A program made the translations under genes and the position numbers. The notes under the pieces were generated by a model. It did no database searches. It saw nothing but the letters and a program-made list of their open reading frames with translations, and was not told where the DNA came from. From Bacillota bacterium (GTDB lineage: Bacteria > Bacillota > Sulfobacillia > JAIMAT01): a stretch of DNA of 64,000 bases. Shown in pieces: positions 36,352-45,152 of the stretch (positions are counted from its first letter, which is position 1; every line of letters starts with the position of its first letter). The DNA lies in contig JASBVS010000047.1 of NCBI GenBank assembly GCA_029960955.1, positions 40,944 to 104,943 on the forward strand, written 5' to 3'.

Positions 36352-36999
36352 TCAGGAGCCGGCGGCGGGATAGGTCATGATGCGGATCTGGTCGTAGCCG
36401 AGGCCGGTCACCGCGGCCACCACGTCGCCGACGGCGGCCGCCTGGGCGCGGGTGAGCGGCCGGCCGGAGGCGACGATCACCTCCGCCCCCTTGGGGAAGA
36501 GGTAGACCAGCGCGTCCTGGAAGCCCTTGGCCTTGATCAGCTCCTCGGCCTCGGACTCCTCGGTCGCGGTCTGCTCCAGGTCGATCATCTCCTGGCGCGC
36601 CTGGTCGCGGCTCTGGGCGCTGGCGCCGCCGTCGGCGGCCAGCGTCTGGAGGAGGTCCATCTGCCGCGAGCGATCGCGGTCGCGGGCGAGACGGGCGTCG
36701 GCCCAGAAGGCGCCGGAGCCGGAGGCCGGGGAGGCCTGTCCGGCGCCGGCGGACGGGGCGGCACCGCCGGCGACGGCGTTGCCGCTGGCGCCGCCTCCCC
36801 CGCGCGGCGGCACCGTCACCTGGCGGGAGAGGGCCGGCTCGCCGGCGCCGCTCCCGCCCGGCGACCCGCTCTGCACGAGCCTTCCCACCTCGCGGGGCTG
36901 GCTCCACTGCCACTGGATGTAGGCCAGGATCCCGGCCACGATCAGCAGGAAGAGGGCGATCCGCAACGCCGCCCCGCGGTCGACGCTCCGCACGTGCAT
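36352..36999 (-). CDS. spoIIIAH: Stage III sporulation protein AH
   Basis: 215 residues from the ATG at 36999, which has AGGAGG 8 nt upstream. One TM helix (about residues 12-29) is followed by a long Gly/Ser/Pro linker (30-90) and a YscJ/FliF-like ring-building domain ending DQIRIMTYPAAG. SpoIIIAH in the mother cell docks with forespore SpoIIQ to form the channel across the intermembrane space. It is the last gene of the spoIIIA operon. Confidence 0.95.
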   Translation of the reverse strand: MHVRSVDRGAALRIALFLLIVAGILAYIQWQWSQPREVGRLVQSGSPGGSGAGEPALSRQVTVPPRGGGGASGNAVAGGAAPSAGAGQASPASGSGAFWADARLARDRDRSRQMDLLQTLAADGGASAQSRDQARQEMIDLEQTATEESEAEELIKAKGFQDALVYLFPKGAEVIVASGRPLTRAQAAAVGDVVAAVTGLGYDQIRIMTYPAAGS

Positions 37000-37024
37000 G
37001 CCTGCCACCTCCTGCCTGGCTTCC

Positions 37025-37696
37025 TCAGGGGTTGCCCGCCACCACCTCGACGCGGTAGAGCGGCACGCCGAGCAGCGTCTGGACCGCCCGGGCGAGCTCG
37101 TCGCGGACCAGCGGATCGCCGGCGCCGCTGGCGACGACCAGGACGCCCCGCACCTGCGGCTCCTCGATCGCCTCCACGGGCGGGTTGCCGCCCGAGGCGG
37201 AGGCGGGGAGCGTCAGCTGGCGGTCGCTCTGGCTCTCCTGACGCCGCCCGCCGCTGGAGTCGGTCTCCTGGGTCGTCGAGGTCTGGCTGTGCTCCTCCAT
37301 CACGTAGAGGCTGCGCGGGCCGCTCTCCAGCGTCACCTCCACGCGCACGCGCCCCGCCCCGCGGACGGCGCCGAGCGTCTGGGCCAGTTGCCGGGCGAGG
37401 AGCTCGGCCGCCGCGCCGGGATCGGCAGGAAGCGCTCCGTCGCCGCCGCCCGCCCCGCCCGCTCCCGCCGCTGCGGGCGAGGCCGCGGGCGGCGCGGCGC
37501 CCGGCGGGGAGGAAGCGCTTCCTCCCCCGAGGCCGTTGCCCGCCAGGAGGAGGATCAGGCCGATGCCCACCACGACCACCGCCGCCTGGAGCCGGCGGTA
37601 GGCGGCGCCGCCGATCCCGAAGCGCTCGCGCAGCGTCGCCTGCCACGCCTCCCAGAACCCCTCGCCGCGCCGCCGGTCCCTCTCACGGCGCTCCAT
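37025..37696 (-). CDS. spoIIIAG: Stage III sporulation protein AG
   Basis: 223 residues from the ATG at 37696 (or 37705). A TM helix at about residues 36-55 is followed by a Pro/Ala/Gly linker and the ring-forming domain: RVRVEVTLESGPRSLYVMEE, then the polar loop SQTSTTQETDSSGGR, then VRGVLVVASGAGDPLVRDEL and LLGVPLYRVEVV. SpoIIIAG forms a large ring resembling secretion-system rings in the feeding tube. It overlaps spoIIIAF. Confidence 0.94.
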   Translation of the reverse strand: MERRERDRRRGEGFWEAWQATLRERFGIGGAAYRRLQAAVVVVGIGLILLLAGNGLGGGSASSPPGAAPPAASPAAAGAGGAGGGDGALPADPGAAAELLARQLAQTLGAVRGAGRVRVEVTLESGPRSLYVMEEHSQTSTTQETDSSGGRRQESQSDRQLTLPASASGGNPPVEAIEEPQVRGVLVVASGAGDPLVRDELARAVQTLLGVPLYRVEVVAGNP

Positions 37697-38495
37697 CGGC
37701 TCCATCCCCCCCGGCTGCGACGAGCACCTCGACGCGCTCCGGCGCGAGGCCCAGCGCCTGCGCCACCGCCTGCCGCACCGCGCCCGCGAGCCGCTTCTCC
37801 GCCGCGCTGGCGGGCGGGCGCCCCGGCGCCGCCGGGGCGCCCGCCCCCGCGCCCGGCGCGGAGGCGTCCCGCGAGGGCGAGCCCGCCTGGACGGGGCTCA
37901 CCCGGACCGGCGGCACGGGCGGTACGGGCGGCACCCGGAGGCCGCCGCCGGCCTGCCCGCGACCCGCCGGCGAGGGGGAGGACGGCCCGCCCTGTCCACT
38001 TCTACTCGCCGCGCCCGCCGGAGAGACCACCACGCGGGCGGACTCGAGCTGCCCGAAGGCGGGGGAGGAGGGGTCGGCGACCACGCGCAGGTCGGCGCGG
38101 GCGGCGGCCACGCCGGGGACGGAGCGGGCCGCCTCGGCGGCCACTTCCTCGAGGCGCGTCAGGTAGAGGGAGAGGACCTGGCGGTCGGTGAGCGCGCTCA
38201 GGCGCTTCGCCTCGCTCGAGGCGAGCGGCCCCTGGGGTAGCGCGCCGGGCTGGCCGGCGGCGGAGAGCGCCTCCCCCGCCGCCTGCTGGAGGAGGCGGGC
38301 CAGCCCCTGCGGGCCGGCGCCGGCCAGGGCGAGGACCGGCTTCATCAGCACCGCCAGCAGGAGGAGACCGAGCACCAGGCGGCCGTAGCGCCGGAAGCGG
38401 CCGCGCGGCAGCGCCAGGTCGACGACGACGGCCAGCAGCGCCGCCATCAGCACCTGCCGGACCCAGGAGGTCAACGCCTGCACCAGAGCGTCCAC
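37683..38495 (-). CDS. spoIIIAF: Stage III sporulation protein AF
   Basis: 270 residues. Two N-terminal TM helices (LTSWVRQVLMAALLAVVVDL and RLVLGLLLLAVLMKPVLALA) are followed by an extracytoplasmic domain with the family motif DRQVLSLYLTRLEEVAAEAA and a ring-building-like end. A Pro/Gly/Ser-rich insertion at about 165-235 makes it longer than the B. subtilis protein (about 206). Confidence 0.93.
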   Translation of the reverse strand: MDALVQALTSWVRQVLMAALLAVVVDLALPRGRFRRYGRLVLGLLLLAVLMKPVLALAGAGPQGLARLLQQAAGEALSAAGQPGALPQGPLASSEAKRLSALTDRQVLSLYLTRLEEVAAEAARSVPGVAAARADLRVVADPSSPAFGQLESARVVVSPAGAASRSGQGGPSSPSPAGRGQAGGGLRVPPVPPVPPVRVSPVQAGSPSRDASAPGAGAGAPAAPGRPPASAAEKRLAGAVRQAVAQALGLAPERVEVLVAAGGDGADGAP

Positions 38496-38504
38496 GGCCC
38501 CACC

Positions 38505-39755
38505 TCACCGGAAGAGGAGCGAGAGGTTGGCCGCTCCCAGCAGGATGGCCAGGCCGAGGATGGCGGCCATGACGGCGGTGCCGGCGGCGACGGCGAACCA
38601 GACGGCGCTCGTCGCCAGGTGGCCCAGGGTGCCGGCAAGCGAGCCGGCACCCCAGGGCTCGATGACGGCCTGGCCGAAGCGGAAGGCGAGGCCGACCGCG
38701 ACCAGCTTGAGGATGGGCAGGGCGGCGAGCAGGAGGACGCCGATCACGCCCAGCAGGCCGAGGCCGTTGCGCAGCAGGAGCGTGGAGGTGAGCACCAGCT
38801 CGAAGGCGTCGGAGAACATGCCGCCCACCACCGGGATGAAGGCCTTGGCGGAGAACTTGGCCGCGCGCAGCGCGGTGCCGTCGGCGATGGCGCCGCCGAT
38901 CCCCTGGACGGTCACCACGCCCAGGAAGAGCGCGAAGAGCAGGCCCAGCGCCAGCACCGCCAGGTCGCGCAGGAAGCCGGCGAAGCCGGAGAGCCGGAAG
39001 CGCTCGCTCATCCGCCCCACCATCCCCGCCACGGCGGAGAGGAAGAGGAGCGGCAGGACCAGCCGGTCGAGGACGTCGGCCAGGAGCGTGACGACGAAGA
39101 GGAGCGCCGGGTGGACGAGGCTGGCGGTGACCACGTTGGCCGTGCCGACCAGGAGGGCCATCAGCACCGGCAGCAGGGCCAGCAGCCAGTCGTGGACGCC
39201 CTGCACCACCGAGCGGACGGTCTGCATGAGGAGCGTCAGCTGCGCGGCGGCGATCAGGAAGAGGACCAGGTGGACGGCCAGCTGCGCCAGCCCGGCCAGC
39301 TCCTCCCCGGCGCCGAGGCGGAGCTGGTCGAGGACGGCGGCGAGCGCGCCCAGGAGCAGGAGCTCGAGGAGAAGGCCGGCGCTGGCGCCCACCTCCTGGC
39401 CGAAGGCGCCGAGGAGCCAGCGGGCGATCTGCGCGGGGCTCCAGGGAAGGCCGCCGCCGCCCAGGAGGCGGCGCAGGGCCGCCGCGTCGAGGCGCGGCGC
39501 GGCGGGCCCGGCGCGCTGCTCCGCGTCGGCCAGGAGGCGCTCCACGCTGGTCAGGTCGAGCGCCTGCCGCTGCTCCTGGACGAGCCGGTCGACCTCCGTC
39601 TGGAGGGGGCCGGAGGCGGGGGCGGCCGCCGCCCGGGCCGGGGCGGGCGCGAGCGGCAGCGCCGCCAGCGCGAGCAGGGCGCAGGCGAGGGCGAGGGGGA
39701 CGAGGGCGGGGCCGCTTCCTTGCGCGGGGCCGCTTCCGGGTCGCGAGCGGGGCAC
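38505..39755 (-). CDS. spoIIIAE: Stage III sporulation protein AE
   Basis: 416 residues, with a signal-like N-terminus (about residues 17-45) and then about eight TM helices. Conserved stretches are VVTASLVHPALLFVVTLLAD, GAIADGTALRAAKFSAKAFI and PVVGGMFSDAFELVLTSTLL, all characteristic. SpoIIIAE is the polytopic core of the mother-cell complex. It lies between spoIIIAD (29-bp gap) and spoIIIAF (9-bp gap). Confidence 0.96.
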   Translation of the reverse strand: MPRSRPGSGPAQGSGPALVPLALACALLALAALPLAPAPARAAAAPASGPLQTEVDRLVQEQRQALDLTSVERLLADAEQRAGPAAPRLDAAALRRLLGGGGLPWSPAQIARWLLGAFGQEVGASAGLLLELLLLGALAAVLDQLRLGAGEELAGLAQLAVHLVLFLIAAAQLTLLMQTVRSVVQGVHDWLLALLPVLMALLVGTANVVTASLVHPALLFVVTLLADVLDRLVLPLLFLSAVAGMVGRMSERFRLSGFAGFLRDLAVLALGLLFALFLGVVTVQGIGGAIADGTALRAAKFSAKAFIPVVGGMFSDAFELVLTSTLLLRNGLGLLGVIGVLLLAALPILKLVAVGLAFRFGQAVIEPWGAGSLAGTLGHLATSAVWFAVAAGTAVMAAILGLAILLGAANLSLLFR

Positions 39756-39784
39756 GTCGCCACCTCCCGGGACGAGATCGCCGC

Positions 39785-40177
39785 TCAGATCTTGGCGAGG
39801 AGGCCGAGGACGGCCTGGATCACCGAGCGGAGGATGGGCACCGCCAGCACCAGCACCAGGAGCTGGCCCGCCAGCTCGATCCGCGAGGCGACGGCGGACT
39901 CGCCGGCGTCGCGGGCGACGTCGGCCGCCAGCTGGACCAGGTAGGCGATGGCGATCACCCTCAGGAGGACGCCGACGAAGGCCAGGTTGACGCTCGAGCG
40001 GGCGGCCAGCTCGCTGATCAGGCCGACCACCTGGCCGAAGTAGGGCAGGACCACCAGCAGGAGCAGGACGCCCGCCCCCAGGCTGAGGAGCGTGGCGACC
40101 GCGCTCTGCTGGTGGCGGAGGACGCCCAGGAGGACGACGACGGTCAGGCCGATGCCGACGATCTGGAAGAGGGTCAT
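39785..40177 (-). CDS. spoIIIAD: Stage III sporulation protein AD
   Basis: 130 residues from the ATG at 40177 (TLFQIVGIGLTVVVLLGVLR). Four hydrophobic segments; the central LISELAARSSVNLAFVGVLL followed by RVIAIAYLVQLAADVARDAG is the signature. It forms the inner-membrane part of the channel with SpoIIIAC and SpoIIIAE. Confidence 0.95.
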   Translation of the reverse strand: MTLFQIVGIGLTVVVLLGVLRHQQSAVATLLSLGAGVLLLLVVLPYFGQVVGLISELAARSSVNLAFVGVLLRVIAIAYLVQLAADVARDAGESAVASRIELAGQLLVLVLAVPILRSVIQAVLGLLAKI

Positions 40178-40200
40178 GGCGGAGCCGTCCCGTCCCGCTC

Positions 40201-40401
40201 TCAGAGCTGGAAGATGGCGCGGACGGTCTGGAAGAGGTCGGCGATCATGCGCACCACCAGCCAGAGGACCACGATGACGCCGCCCAGCGAGACCAGCCAG
40301 GCGAACTCCTTCCTGTCGGCCTGGGTGAGGACGCTGACGACGACGGCGGTCAGGATCCCGATGCCTGCGATCTGCCAGACGAGCTGGATGTTGGGGGTCA
40401 T
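40201..40401 (-). CDS. spoIIIAC: Stage III sporulation protein AC
   Basis: 66 residues, the usual size. Two TM helices: VWQIAGIGILTAVVVSVLTQ and LVSLGGVIVVLWLVVRMIAD, separated by the conserved ADRKEFAW loop. It starts at the ATG at 40401, 86 bp after spoIIIAB, and is followed 23 bp later by spoIIIAD. Confidence 0.95.
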   Translation of the reverse strand: MTPNIQLVWQIAGIGILTAVVVSVLTQADRKEFAWLVSLGGVIVVLWLVVRMIADLFQTVRAIFQL

Positions 40402-40487
40402 GCCACACCTCCGCCTCGGCGCAGTCGACCGCCTCCGGCCCCGGGCCGCCCCCGGCGCTCGCGGCGCGCCGCTCCTCCGTCCTTCGC

Positions 40488-41015
40488 TCAGAGCGCCACG
40501 ACGGCCAGCAGAAGGCCGCCGAAGAAGCCCAGCGAGCGCCACATCCGCGCCGCCCGCTCCGCCTCGCCGCGGAGGAGCGCCTCGCGCGCGCCGAGGTCGC
40601 GGGCGCAGAGCTCCAGGTGGCGCAGCTGGTCCTGGCGGTGGCTGAGGCCGAGCGCGGCGCCCAGCCGGAGGAGCGGGGCGAGGTCGGCCGCGCCCAGGCC
40701 GCCCTCCTCGCCCAGCGCCTCCACCGCCCGCTCCCAGAGGCGCTCCAGCGGCTGGTCGGGCGCGGCGGCCATCTCCTCCCCGACCCGCCGGAAGAGGTGG
40801 CCGGCCGCGCCCGGCGCGCTCCGGCCGAGCTCCGCCAGCGCCTCGGGAAGCGGTCGGGCGGCGTAGTCGACCTGGCTCATGAGGAGGCGGAGCCCGGCCC
40901 CCAGCTCGGCCAGTTCGCCGGGCCTGCGGCTGGAGCTCCAGGCGAGGAGCTGGCCGGCCAGGGTGGAGCCGCCCACCACCAGCGCGAAGCCGAGGGCGTG
41001 CAGAAGGAAGCTCAC
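40488..41015 (-). CDS. spoIIIAB: Stage III sporulation protein AB
   Basis: 175 residues from the GTG at 41015. A TM helix at about 5-25 precedes a helical domain resembling type II/IV secretion F proteins (RPGELAELGAGLRLLMSQVD, then RPLPEALAEL), and a second TM lies at the C-terminus (FFGGLLLAVVAL). The GTGA overlap with spoIIIAA couples the ATPase to its membrane partner. Confidence 0.93.
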   Translation of the reverse strand: MSFLLHALGFALVVGGSTLAGQLLAWSSSRRPGELAELGAGLRLLMSQVDYAARPLPEALAELGRSAPGAAGHLFRRVGEEMAAAPDQPLERLWERAVEALGEEGGLGAADLAPLLRLGAALGLSHRQDQLRHLELCARDLGAREALLRGEAERAARMWRSLGFFGGLLLAVVAL

Positions 41016-42052
41016 GGCGGCCCGCCCCGCCTTTCCGGCGGGCTCCCGGTTTCCAGCTCGATCCAGCGCGCGTCGAGCGGGCGGCCGTCGCCGTCGCGGA
41101 CCGCGCGCAGCCCGAAGCGGCCCCCGCGCCGCTCCAGCTCCGCCACCCGGCGGAAGAAGCGCTCCTCCAGCAGCGGGGCGAGCAGCCTCCGCCGCCGCGC
41201 CTCCTCCCAGGAAGCGGCGTGGGCCGAGCTCCAGACCGCCACCCCGCTCCGCGCGGCCTCGCCCAGCGCCGCCGCGTCCTCCGGCCGCCCCAGCTCGTCG
41301 CAGACGAGGAGCTCGGGGTTGAGCGCCCGCAGCGCCACGGCGAAGGCCTCCGCCTTGGGGCCGCCCTCGATCACGTCGGTGGCGGCCCCCACGTCGAGCG
41401 TCGGCTCGCCCCCGGCCAGCGCGGCGATCTCGAAGCGCTCGTCGACGAGGACGGTGCGCAGCGGCCGGCCCCCGCCGCCGGCCGCCTCGCCGTCGCCGGC
41501 CGCGCGGCTCAGGTCGCGCAGGAGCGTCGTCTTGCCGCTGCCGGGGGGGCCCAGGAGGAGGGCGCTGAGCGGCCGGCCCCGCTCCAGGAGCCAGGGCAGG
41601 AGCGGCCGCGCCACGCCCACCCGCTCGCGGGCGACGCGCAGGTTGAGCGAGGAGACCTCGCGCACGGTCCGGACGTGCCCGCCCTCGCTGTCCAGCCGGC
41701 CGGCCAGCCCGGCCCGGTGCCCGCCGGGGAGGGTGACGAAGCCCTGGCGCAGCTCTTCCTGCCAGGCGTAGAGCGAGTGCCCGGTGATCAGCTCGAGGCT
41801 CCGCCGCACCTCCTCGGCGCCCACCGGGCGGGCGCGCCCGGCGGGCGCGGGGCGGCCCGCCTCGTCGAGGAAGAGCGTCTCGTCGCGCACCACCAGCGCC
41901 AGCGGGCGCCCCGCGCGCAGGCGGATCTCCTCCCACGGGGGCGGGACGTGGGCGAGGGCCCCTTCCAGCACCCTGCGCACCTCCTGGGGAAGAAAGCGGA
42001 GCAGCTCCCGCTCCGCACCGGCCTCCGTCCTACCGCTCCACGCCAGCGCCAT
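41012..42052 (-). CDS. spoIIIAA: Stage III sporulation protein AA (secretion-type ATPase)
   Basis: 346 residues. The Walker A motif is LLLGPPGSGKTTLLRDLSR, Walker B lies in PELLVCDELGRPEDAAALGE, and the N-terminal EEIRLRAGRPLALV and GHSLYAWQEELRQGFVTLPG are family features. It is the cytoplasmic ATPase of the SpoIIIA-SpoIIQ channel and is needed for SigG activity. It is the first gene of the spoIIIA operon, behind a SigE-type promoter candidate. Confidence 0.96.
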   Translation of the reverse strand: MALAWSGRTEAGAERELLRFLPQEVRRVLEGALAHVPPPWEEIRLRAGRPLALVVRDETLFLDEAGRPAPAGRARPVGAEEVRRSLELITGHSLYAWQEELRQGFVTLPGGHRAGLAGRLDSEGGHVRTVREVSSLNLRVARERVGVARPLLPWLLERGRPLSALLLGPPGSGKTTLLRDLSRAAGDGEAAGGGGRPLRTVLVDERFEIAALAGGEPTLDVGAATDVIEGGPKAEAFAVALRALNPELLVCDELGRPEDAAALGEAARSGVAVWSSAHAASWEEARRRRLLAPLLEERFFRRVAELERRGGRFGLRAVRDGDGRPLDARWIELETGSPPERRGGPP

Positions 42053-42077
42053 CCGGGACGTGCCTCCCGATGTCCCA

Positions 42078-42106
42078 TGGATATGGGTGGGCGTCGGCCG
42101 GTATGC
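42078..42106 (-). promoter_or_regulatory. SigE-type promoter candidate for the spoIIIA operon
   Basis: On the minus strand GCATACC (42106-42100), 14 bp, then CATATCCA (42085-42078). The SigE consensus is about KMATATT, 14-15 bp, CATACAnT; matches are 5 of 7 and about half of the -10. The distance to the spoIIIAA start leaves an 18-nt leader containing GGGAGG. spoIIIA is SigE-dependent in B. subtilis. Confidence 0.45.
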
Positions 42107-42138
42107 GCCGCGCGCGGCGGGCGCGCCGTGCAGAAAGG

Positions 42139-42173
42139 GGCTCGGCCGGACCGCCGCGCGGTCCGGCCGAGCC
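42139..42173 (-). terminator. Intrinsic terminator between the zinc-ribbon gene and spoIIIAA
   Basis: A perfect 15-bp GC-rich stem (42139-42153 with 42159-42173) encloses a 5-nt loop. On the minus strand the stem is followed by CCCCTTTCT, a short T-containing run. It lies just after the 42195 stop and before the spoIIIA promoter candidate, separating the two transcription units. Confidence 0.75.
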
Positions 42174-42194
42174 CTCCACCTGTGATGGCGGCCA

Positions 42195-42713
42195 TCAGCC
42201 GCGTTCGTCCTCGGCGAGGGTGACGACGGCTCCCCGCTCGCGCCGCGCGCTCGCCCGCATCCGGGCGCGCCCGGCGGCCGATGCGCCGGCGCCCTCCCGG
42301 GAGTCGCGGCGCGCGCCTTCCCGCCGTCCCTTCTCCAGCCGGATGGTCTCGCCGCAGTTGGGGCAGATCAGCTCCACCCGGCCCTCCTCGTCCGCGAAGT
42401 CGGAAGGCTGGAACTCGAGGACCAGGTTGCAGTTGGGGCACTCCGTCGACGTCGTGGCGCCCTGCTCCTGCCGCGACCCTTCCTCGGGCGAGCTCCAGAA
42501 CTCGTTCTCGACCTGGGCCAGATCCTCGTCGACGCTCTGGACGTACTCGTCCAGCTCCGAGGCGTCCTCGCGCAGCGCCTCCAGTTCGCCGGCGATCCCG
42601 TCGAGGGCCTCGAGGATCCCGCGCATCAGCTCCCCCATCTGCTGGCCGTCGACGCGCTCCAGCCCGTTGGCCAGCCCGTGCAGGTAGGCGATGCGGGCCT
42701 GCAGCTCCTCCAT
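42195..42713 (-). CDS. Zinc-ribbon protein with CD1247-type N-terminal domain
   Basis: 172 residues from the ATG at 42713 (GAAGAAGG before it). The N-terminal helical part EELQARIAYLHGLANGLERV, then an acidic linker, matches the conserved family found between efp and spoIIIAA in Clostridia. A zinc ribbon follows: CPNC at about 94-97 and CPNC at about 119-122 (TECPNCNLVLEFQPSDF, then LICPNCGETIRLE). The tail is Arg/Ala-rich. The function is unknown; RNA, DNA or protein binding through the ribbon is possible. Confidence 0.8.
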   Translation of the reverse strand: MEELQARIAYLHGLANGLERVDGQQMGELMRGILEALDGIAGELEALREDASELDEYVQSVDEDLAQVENEFWSSPEEGSRQEQGATTSTECPNCNLVLEFQPSDFADEEGRVELICPNCGETIRLEKGRREGARRDSREGAGASAAGRARMRASARRERGAVVTLAEDERG

Positions 42714-42840
42714 GGCCTTCTTCCACCCCCCTCGTTCCGCCGTTCTGCCGGTAGTATCCCCGGCGGCCGCGGAGCGACGGGGCGAGGCGGCGGCCAATTG
42801 CTCGCAGCCCATCCGGCGCCGGCCAGCTCCGGCAGGGGAA

Positions 42841-42863
42841 GCGCCGGGAGGTTCGCCCGGCGC
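42841..42863 (-). terminator. Hairpin after efp, weak terminator candidate
   Basis: GCGCCGGG and CCCGGCGC form a perfect 8-bp stem with a 7-nt loop, 27 bp after the efp stop. On the minus strand it is followed by TTCCCC, not a true T run, so termination would be weak. Confidence 0.4.
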
Positions 42864-42890
42864 GCAGGGAGGGCGCTGCCGGCGCGGTTC

Positions 42891-43448
42891 TCAGGCGCGG
42901 CCGATGTACTCGCCCGTCCGCGTGTCGATCTTCAGCACGTCGCCGTTCTCGATGAAGAGCGGCACCCGGACCGTGACGCCGGTCTCGAGCCTGGCGTTCT
43001 TGGTGGCGTTGCTGGCCGTGTCGCCGCGGACGCCGGGCTCGGTCTCCACCACGCGCAGCTCCGCCACGTTGGGCATGTGGACCCCCAGCACGCGCCCCTC
43101 GTGGAGGACCAGGTCCACGGGCATGTTCTCCTTCAGGAAGCGGACCTGCTCCCCGAACATCTCGCGCGGCACGGGGAACTGCTCGTAGGTCTCGTTGTCC
43201 ATGACGAAGAGGGTGTCACCGCTCGGGTAGAGATACTGCCCCGGCCTGCGCTCGACGATCGCCTGCTCGACCTTGACGCCGGCGTTGAACGTCCGTTCGT
43301 AGAGGGCGCCGGTGGCCAGGTTGCGGAGCGACGCCCGGACGAAGGCCGGCCCCTTGCCGGGCTTGACGTGCTGCGACTCGACGACCTCGTGGATCTGGCC
43401 GTCCAGGACGATGAAGACGCCGGAGTGGAAGTCGTTGGTCGAGATCAT
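42891..43448 (-). CDS. efp: Translation elongation factor P
   Basis: 185 residues in three beta-barrel domains. The domain I tip carries K32 in HVKPGKGPAFVRASLRNL, the residue that enters the ribosomal P site and may be modified. C-terminal hallmarks are PLFIENGDVLKIDTRTGEYI. It relieves ribosome stalling at polyproline, relevant in a proteome with so many Pro-rich linkers. It follows the M24 peptidase by 49 bp. Confidence 0.97.
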   Translation of the reverse strand: MISTNDFHSGVFIVLDGQIHEVVESQHVKPGKGPAFVRASLRNLATGALYERTFNAGVKVEQAIVERRPGQYLYPSGDTLFVMDNETYEQFPVPREMFGEQVRFLKENMPVDLVLHEGRVLGVHMPNVAELRVVETEPGVRGDTASNATKNARLETGVTVRVPLFIENGDVLKIDTRTGEYIGRA

Positions 43449-43497
43449 GGCACCTCTCCCTCGGCGATGCCCGGGTCCCGCCCCGCCTCCGGGCGGC

Positions 43498-44577
43498 TCA
43501 GAGGACCCGCAGCTCCTTGGAACTCGTGCAAAGGTTGCGGTATCCGTCCGCCGTCACCAGCACGGTGTCCTCGACGCGGACGCCGCCCCAGCCGGGCCGG
43601 TAGATGCCGGGCTCGACCGTCACCACCATCCCGGGCTCGAGCCGGTCCTCGCTGCCCGCCGCCAGCCGCGGCGCCTCGTGCACGTCCAGCCCGACCCCGT
43701 GGCCGAGGCTGTGGCCGAAGGCGGGGCCGAACCCCTCGCGCGCGATCCGCTCGCGCGCCACCGCGTCGACCTCGGCGCCGCGGGCGCCGGGGCGGATCGC
43801 CTCCAGGCCGGCTTGCTGCGCTGCGCGCACGATCTCGTAGACGCGGCGCTGCTCCGCGTCGACCCGGCCGACCGCCACCGTCCGCGTCACGTCGGAGGCG
43901 TAGCCGCGCCAGACGGCGCCGAAGTCGATGGTGACGAGCTCGCCCGCCTCCACCCGCCGCTCGGAGGCGTAGCCGTGGGGGAGCGCCCCGCGCGGCCCGG
44001 AGGCGACGATGAAGTCGAAGGCGACGCCCTCCGCGCCCCGCCTGCGCATGGCGAACTCCAGCGCGAGGGCGAAGTCCGACTCGCGCACCCCCGGCTTCAG
44101 CTCCGGCAACGCCTCCTCCAGCGCTTCCTCCGCGATGCGGCAGGCGGTGGCGATGGCCTCCGCCTCGGAGGGATCCTTGACGAGGCGGAGCTCCTCGACG
44201 AGACCGCGGTCCGGGAGCACCTCGAACCCCCGCCAGCGCTCGCGCAGCTCCTCGCCCGCCGCCCAGGAGAGGTCGCCGGCCTCGAAGGCGACGTTCCGGA
44301 CCGACTCCTCCTCGAGGATGCGCCGGCCGACGGCCAGCATGTCCTCCTCGGGCGCCTGCCCGTGGCGGTGGACCTCGAAGTCCGGGGCGCCCTGCCTGGC
44401 CGCCTCGACGTAGCGGAAATCGGTGATCAGGCAGCTCCGCTCGCGCGTGATCAGGAGCGCGCCCGCCGACGAACGGAAGCCGCTCAGATAATAGCGATTG
44501 TTCGCCCGCGTGATCCAGACGGCCTCGTAGCCGCGGCGCCCCATCGCCTCGCGCAGGCGCGCCAAACGTCCCTCCAT
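43498..44577 (-). CDS. M24-family Xaa-Pro peptidase
   Basis: 359 residues with a pita-bread fold. An N-terminal creatinase-like domain starts MEGRLARLREAMGRRGYEAV. The five metal ligands are visible: D in VTIDFGAVWRG, D in YASDVTRTVAVG, H in GHSLGHGVGLDVHE, and the two glutamates in VTVEPGIYRP and GVRVEDTVLV. It releases N-terminal residues before proline or cleaves X-Pro dipeptides. Placement just before efp is typical (pepQ/papA/ypdF); the exact specificity is not decidable. Confidence 0.93.
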   Translation of the reverse strand: MEGRLARLREAMGRRGYEAVWITRANNRYYLSGFRSSAGALLITRERSCLITDFRYVEAARQGAPDFEVHRHGQAPEEDMLAVGRRILEEESVRNVAFEAGDLSWAAGEELRERWRGFEVLPDRGLVEELRLVKDPSEAEAIATACRIAEEALEEALPELKPGVRESDFALALEFAMRRRGAEGVAFDFIVASGPRGALPHGYASERRVEAGELVTIDFGAVWRGYASDVTRTVAVGRVDAEQRRVYEIVRAAQQAGLEAIRPGARGAEVDAVARERIAREGFGPAFGHSLGHGVGLDVHEAPRLAAGSEDRLEPGMVVTVEPGIYRPGWGGVRVEDTVLVTADGYRNLCTSSKELRVL

Positions 44578-44615
44578 CGCTTCCCCTCCACCCCCGCCCG
44601 GCGGGGCCGGGCCTC

Positions 44616-45152
44616 TCAGAGTTGCAGCAGCGAGAAGACCGGCGCGGCCAGGCGCTCGCGACCGTGCAGCTCGCCCAGCTCGACGACGTAGCAGAAGCCG
44701 GTGACCCGGCCGCCCAGCTCGCCGATCAGCCTCGCCGCCGCGGCGCTGGTCCCGCCGGTCGCCAGCAGGTCGTCGACCACCAGCAGCCGGTCGCCCGCCC
44801 GGATCGCGTCCTCGTGCACCTCCAGCGCCGCCTGGCCGTACTCGAGCCGGTAGTCGACCCGGCGGACGCGCGCCGGCAGCTTGCCGGGCTTGCGCAGCGG
44901 CACGAAGGGCAGGTCGAGGGCGAGCGCCAGCGGAACGGCGAAGAGGAAGCCCCGCGACTCGATCCCCGCCACCGCCTCCAGCGGCTGGCCGCGGTAGTGC
45001 TCCGCCATCCGGCGCACGACCTCGCGCATCGCCGCCGGCTCGTGCAGGAGCGGGGTGATGTCGCGGAAGAGCACGCCGGGCGCCGGGAAGTCCGGGATCT
45101 CGCGGATGAGCGAGCGGAGCGCCGGCCCGGCGGCCGGTTCGCCGCGGTTCAC
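44616..45152 (-). CDS. apt: Adenine phosphoribosyltransferase
   Basis: 178 residues from the GTG at 45152. It salvages adenine to AMP with PRPP. The PRPP-binding loop is [20 protein letters not shown], and [18 protein letters not shown] and [14 protein letters not shown] are typical. The GTGA overlap with glyA suggests coupling of one-carbon supply and purine salvage. Confidence 0.95.
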   Translation of the reverse strand: MNRGEPAAGPALRSLIREIPDFPAPGVLFRDITPLLHEPAAMREVVRRMAEHYRGQPLEAVAGIESRGFLFAVPLALALDLPFVPLRKPGKLPARVRRVDYRLEYGQAALEVHEDAIRAGDRLLVVDDLLATGGTSAAAARLIGELGGRVTGFCYVVELGELHGRERLAAPVFSLLQL

